From: Bacillus sp. AFS055030
GTDB taxonomy: Bacteria > Bacillota > Bacilli > Bacillales > Bacillaceae_G
Length of the DNA: 64,000 nt
Assembly: GCF_002574545.1 (NCBI RefSeq)
Contig: NZ_NUGT01000003.1
Span: forward strand, 28,222-92,221
Reading direction: 5' to 3'
Shown here: positions 62,165 through 64,000 of the stretch, one piece after another
How the letters are laid out: each line of letters opens with the position of its first letter
Numbering within the stretch: position 1 is the stretch's first letter
Notes under the pieces: model-generated
The model's database searches: none
The model's input: only the letters and a program-made list of their open reading frames with translations
Told to the model about the DNA's origin: nothing
Program-made: the position numbers and the translations under genes

Positions 62165-62452
62165 ATGGATAAATTAATAAAAAACGGGTACAAAGCTTTT
62201 AAGTACGCGGCTCTTAGAATTGGTGTTTTTTTGTTAGTTTTAGCAACTCCAGTAGGTATTTTAATGAGCTTTAATGCTAATGCAGATGAGCGACAAGAAC
62301 AAGAAATAAATTATTATGAACAAATCAAAGGCGAAAAAAGATTGAAGTTAGAAGAGCAACGAAGAAATGCAGTTATTCAAATTAAAAATAGCTCAAACAA
62401 CATTGAATCCTTAACGACGTGTGATGATGAAGCAAACTCGTTATGTGAGTAA
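62165..62452 (+). CDS. small membrane-anchored hypothetical protein
   Basis: This 95-residue protein has one transmembrane helix (LRIGVFLLVLATPVGILMSF) and a charged helical tail (EQEINYYEQIKGEKRLKLEE), ending with two Cys (TTCDDEANSLCE). GAGGAG lies about 10 bases before the ATG at 62165. The function is unknown. Confidence 0.6.
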   Translation: MDKLIKNGYKAFKYAALRIGVFLLVLATPVGILMSFNANADERQEQEINYYEQIKGEKRLKLEEQRRNAVIQIKNSSNNIESLTTCDDEANSLCE

Positions 62453-62517
62453 AATGTTTGCGTTTATCTAAATTAGATGAAATACATATTTTAAATTTTT
62501 TTATAAAGAGGTAAATT

Positions 62518-62979
62518 ATGGAAAAGACGATTAAACAAAATAACTTCACTCATAGGGACCTGGCTGTTTCATGTTTTAATAAAGTGTGGGATTTACTTGA
62601 ATTAGAAAATAGATCACAAAGTGAATCAGAAGAGATGGTTCATTTATGTCATAGTTCTTTTTGGCATTGGACAAAAGTAGAGAACCATACACCAAAAAAC
62701 ATATCGATTGGCTATTGGCAATTATCAAGAGTGTATGCTGTTATAGGGGAAGGACAAACAGCTTTAGATTACGCAAAAAAATGTGTCAAGATTAGTTTAG
62801 AAAAAGAGTTAGAGCCGTTCTACATAGCTTATGCATATGAGGCTTTATCAAGAGCGCATGCAAGACTAAATCAGTCCCAAGAAAGCTTAGCTGCTAAAAC
62901 TAAAGCGTATGAATATGTAAAAGATGTAATGGTTGAAGAAAGTAAAGATTTGTTGTTGAAAGACTTAGATACTATTTAA
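62518..62979 (+). CDS. TPR-like helical hypothetical protein
   Basis: This 153-residue soluble protein is made of helical pairs resembling TPR units (YWQLSRVYAVIGEGQTALDY; IAYAYEALSRAHARLNQSQE). The first part has LCHSSFWHWTKV. It could be a protein-interaction module; no partner is evident. AGAGG precedes the ATG. A terminator follows. Confidence 0.7.
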   Translation: MEKTIKQNNFTHRDLAVSCFNKVWDLLELENRSQSESEEMVHLCHSSFWHWTKVENHTPKNISIGYWQLSRVYAVIGEGQTALDYAKKCVKISLEKELEPFYIAYAYEALSRAHARLNQSQESLAAKTKAYEYVKDVMVEESKDLLLKDLDTI

Positions 62980-63004
62980 TCATTTTTGGTATAGGGTGAC
63001 TTAA

Positions 63005-63048
63005 AAAGGAGGTCTCAAAGTCAGAGTACTTTTGAGACCTCCTTTTTT
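63005..63048 (+). terminator. intrinsic terminator
   Basis: The stem aaaggaggtctcaaa / tttgagacctccttt is followed by T-runs. Confidence 0.85.
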
Positions 63049-63174
63049 GTATAAATTTTAGAAAACTATAAACCAGGGCAGGGAAATAGATTAAATACAA
63101 AAAACAACCATAAGGGATCTATTTCCTAATGGACGTTTCTTTTATGATGGTCTTTATTGAGAACGTATGTCTAT

Positions 63175-63672
63175 TTAAATAACTTTTAAATTATAAATAC
63201 TTGTAATAACCCATTTATTTTTAAATTTAACAAGATCCATTGTTACATTACATATATTTCTACCATTTTTAAAATTTCCTTCGGGTTTTATCCCATCAAC
63301 AAATGTTATTTCATATTTTATATATACTGTAGTTTTATGATCTTTCTTATTTAAATGAATGATAGATAAGTTATCACCGATAAATTTTGCATCAAGAACA
63401 TTAGACATTATCTTAGTAAAGTAGTAAGAGTGATTGCTGATTTTTAATGAATCTACAACAATTGAATTATAAAGCTCAACATCTTTCCACTTTAAAGCTG
63501 TAATATAGTTTCTTACAGAATTTTGTACATTTTGTTCTATTATTAGTTCGGTAGACGCTTCATTGTCTAATCTTTTCTGTTTTTCTTTTTCAATAGATAG
63601 TTTTAATGTTAATATAATAATGACGGTTATTCCAAAAATTACCAAATATAAGGCGAGTGATTTTTTTGTCAT
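63175..63672 (-). CDS. membrane-anchored hypothetical protein (NTF2-like ectodomain)
   Basis: This 165-residue protein has an N-terminal transmembrane helix (LALYLVIFGITVIIILTL) and an extracytoplasmic domain. The helix QNSVRNYITALKWKDVELYN followed by beta-strands ending in KFKNKWVITSIYNL resembles the NTF2/SnoaL or DUF4878-like fold. The function is unknown. Confidence 0.65.
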   Translation of the reverse strand: MTKKSLALYLVIFGITVIIILTLKLSIEKEKQKRLDNEASTELIIEQNVQNSVRNYITALKWKDVELYNSIVVDSLKISNHSYYFTKIMSNVLDAKFIGDNLSIIHLNKKDHKTTVYIKYEITFVDGIKPEGNFKNGRNICNVTMDLVKFKNKWVITSIYNLKVI

Positions 63673-64000
63673 ATAGGACCTCTATGAGTATAAATGATGT
63701 TGGATGATTTCTAGTAAAACTTGTTGGCTTAAAAATTAAAAACTATATTTAAATTATTTATAGAAATAAAAATTGCTTATATCAAAAAAATCGCAAGATG
63801 TAATGATTACATCTTGCTTTAAACTGGTTATTAAATGGGGGTGCATTTAAAAAATACTAATGAAGTTATTAGTCGTTAGTATCGTTTAATTGCTTGTACT
63901 AAAATCATACCACTCTGTTTGAGATTTTTGTATTGGGAAAATTTTTTGAATATAATTTGTATGAAAAAAATCGAAAAAGTATATTAATCTGTCGGAAAAT
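63673..64000. other. terminal 328 bp, mostly non-coding
   Basis: It is AT-rich and holds a minus-strand terminator (63793-63817). A minus-strand frame open from the window edge to a stop at 63886 could be the end of an outside gene, but cannot be confirmed. Confidence 0.4.
63793..63817 (-). terminator. intrinsic terminator
   Basis: The stem gcaagatgtaa / tacatcttgc is followed on the minus strand by T7. It implies a minus-strand gene to its right, beyond the window edge. Confidence 0.75.

Noticed and set aside
63886..64000. Minus-strand frame open from the window edge to a stop, possible C-terminus of an outside gene
   Set aside because: Only 37 codons, very Phe-rich and AT-rich; a terminator lies downstream, but coding character cannot be shown.

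Overview
The window is low-GC, densely coded DNA with AGGAGG-type ribosome binding sites, many TTG/GTG starts and strong intrinsic terminators. Its gene content (YknXYZ-type exporter, YeeI, Fur-controlled flavodoxin, AtxA-like and NprR/PlcR-like regulators, secreted S8 peptidases, NlpC/P60 hydrolase) fits a Gram-positive Bacillaceae chromosome, perhaps Bacillus or Gottfriedia; the genus is an inference. I see no rRNA, tRNA, CRISPR array or prophage. One decayed insertion sequence is visible.

Layout. 1-5000: the end of a teichoic-acid type glycerophosphotransferase and a three-gene MacAB/YknXYZ-like exporter. 5100-11800: a DMT exporter, a multidomain regulator, two M20 amidohydrolases and a DUF3311/sodium-solute symporter pair; the two transcription units share a near-identical promoter plus operator. 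12200-13600: a stump of a LysR regulator and an orphan molybdate-binding lipoprotein. 13850-19800, minus strand: a dGTPase-like HD hydrolase, a cytochrome P450 with an abnormal I-helix, an alpha/beta hydrolase, an MFS transporter and unknown proteins. The leader of this cluster carries a guanine-class purine riboswitch followed by a long hairpin and a terminator. 20000-25000: acetoacetyl-CoA synthetase, a secreted nuclease, small proteins and the IS remnant. 25000-28700: an AtxA/Mga-like regulator divergent from a WxL surface protein and its WxL-partner membrane protein. 28700-46200: a protease island with three paralogous ~1400-residue secreted subtilases that end in a cohesin-like module plus a dockerin, two paralogous LysR regulators and an RNPP-type (TPR) regulator; the subtilase promoters share a bipartite element. 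46300-50500: an HxlR regulator divergent from an FAD monooxygenase, GTP cyclohydrolase II, RibD and a HAD phosphatase. This looks like the first half of riboflavin synthesis diverted to another product. 50600-64000: housekeeping and envelope genes (SH3b/NlpC hydrolase, tandem CxxC paralogs, GNAT, 2H phosphoesterase, Fur-controlled IDEAL/flavodoxin operon, catalase, cupin, YeeI).

The best candidates for undescribed biology are the guanine-riboswitch/dGTPase/P450 cluster (14.5-19.8 kb), the HxlR-controlled monooxygenase/RibA/RibD/HAD operon (46.3-50.5 kb) and the co-regulated cohesin-plus-dockerin subtilases (31.3-46.2 kb). All functions are read from motifs and gene order; no database search was possible.
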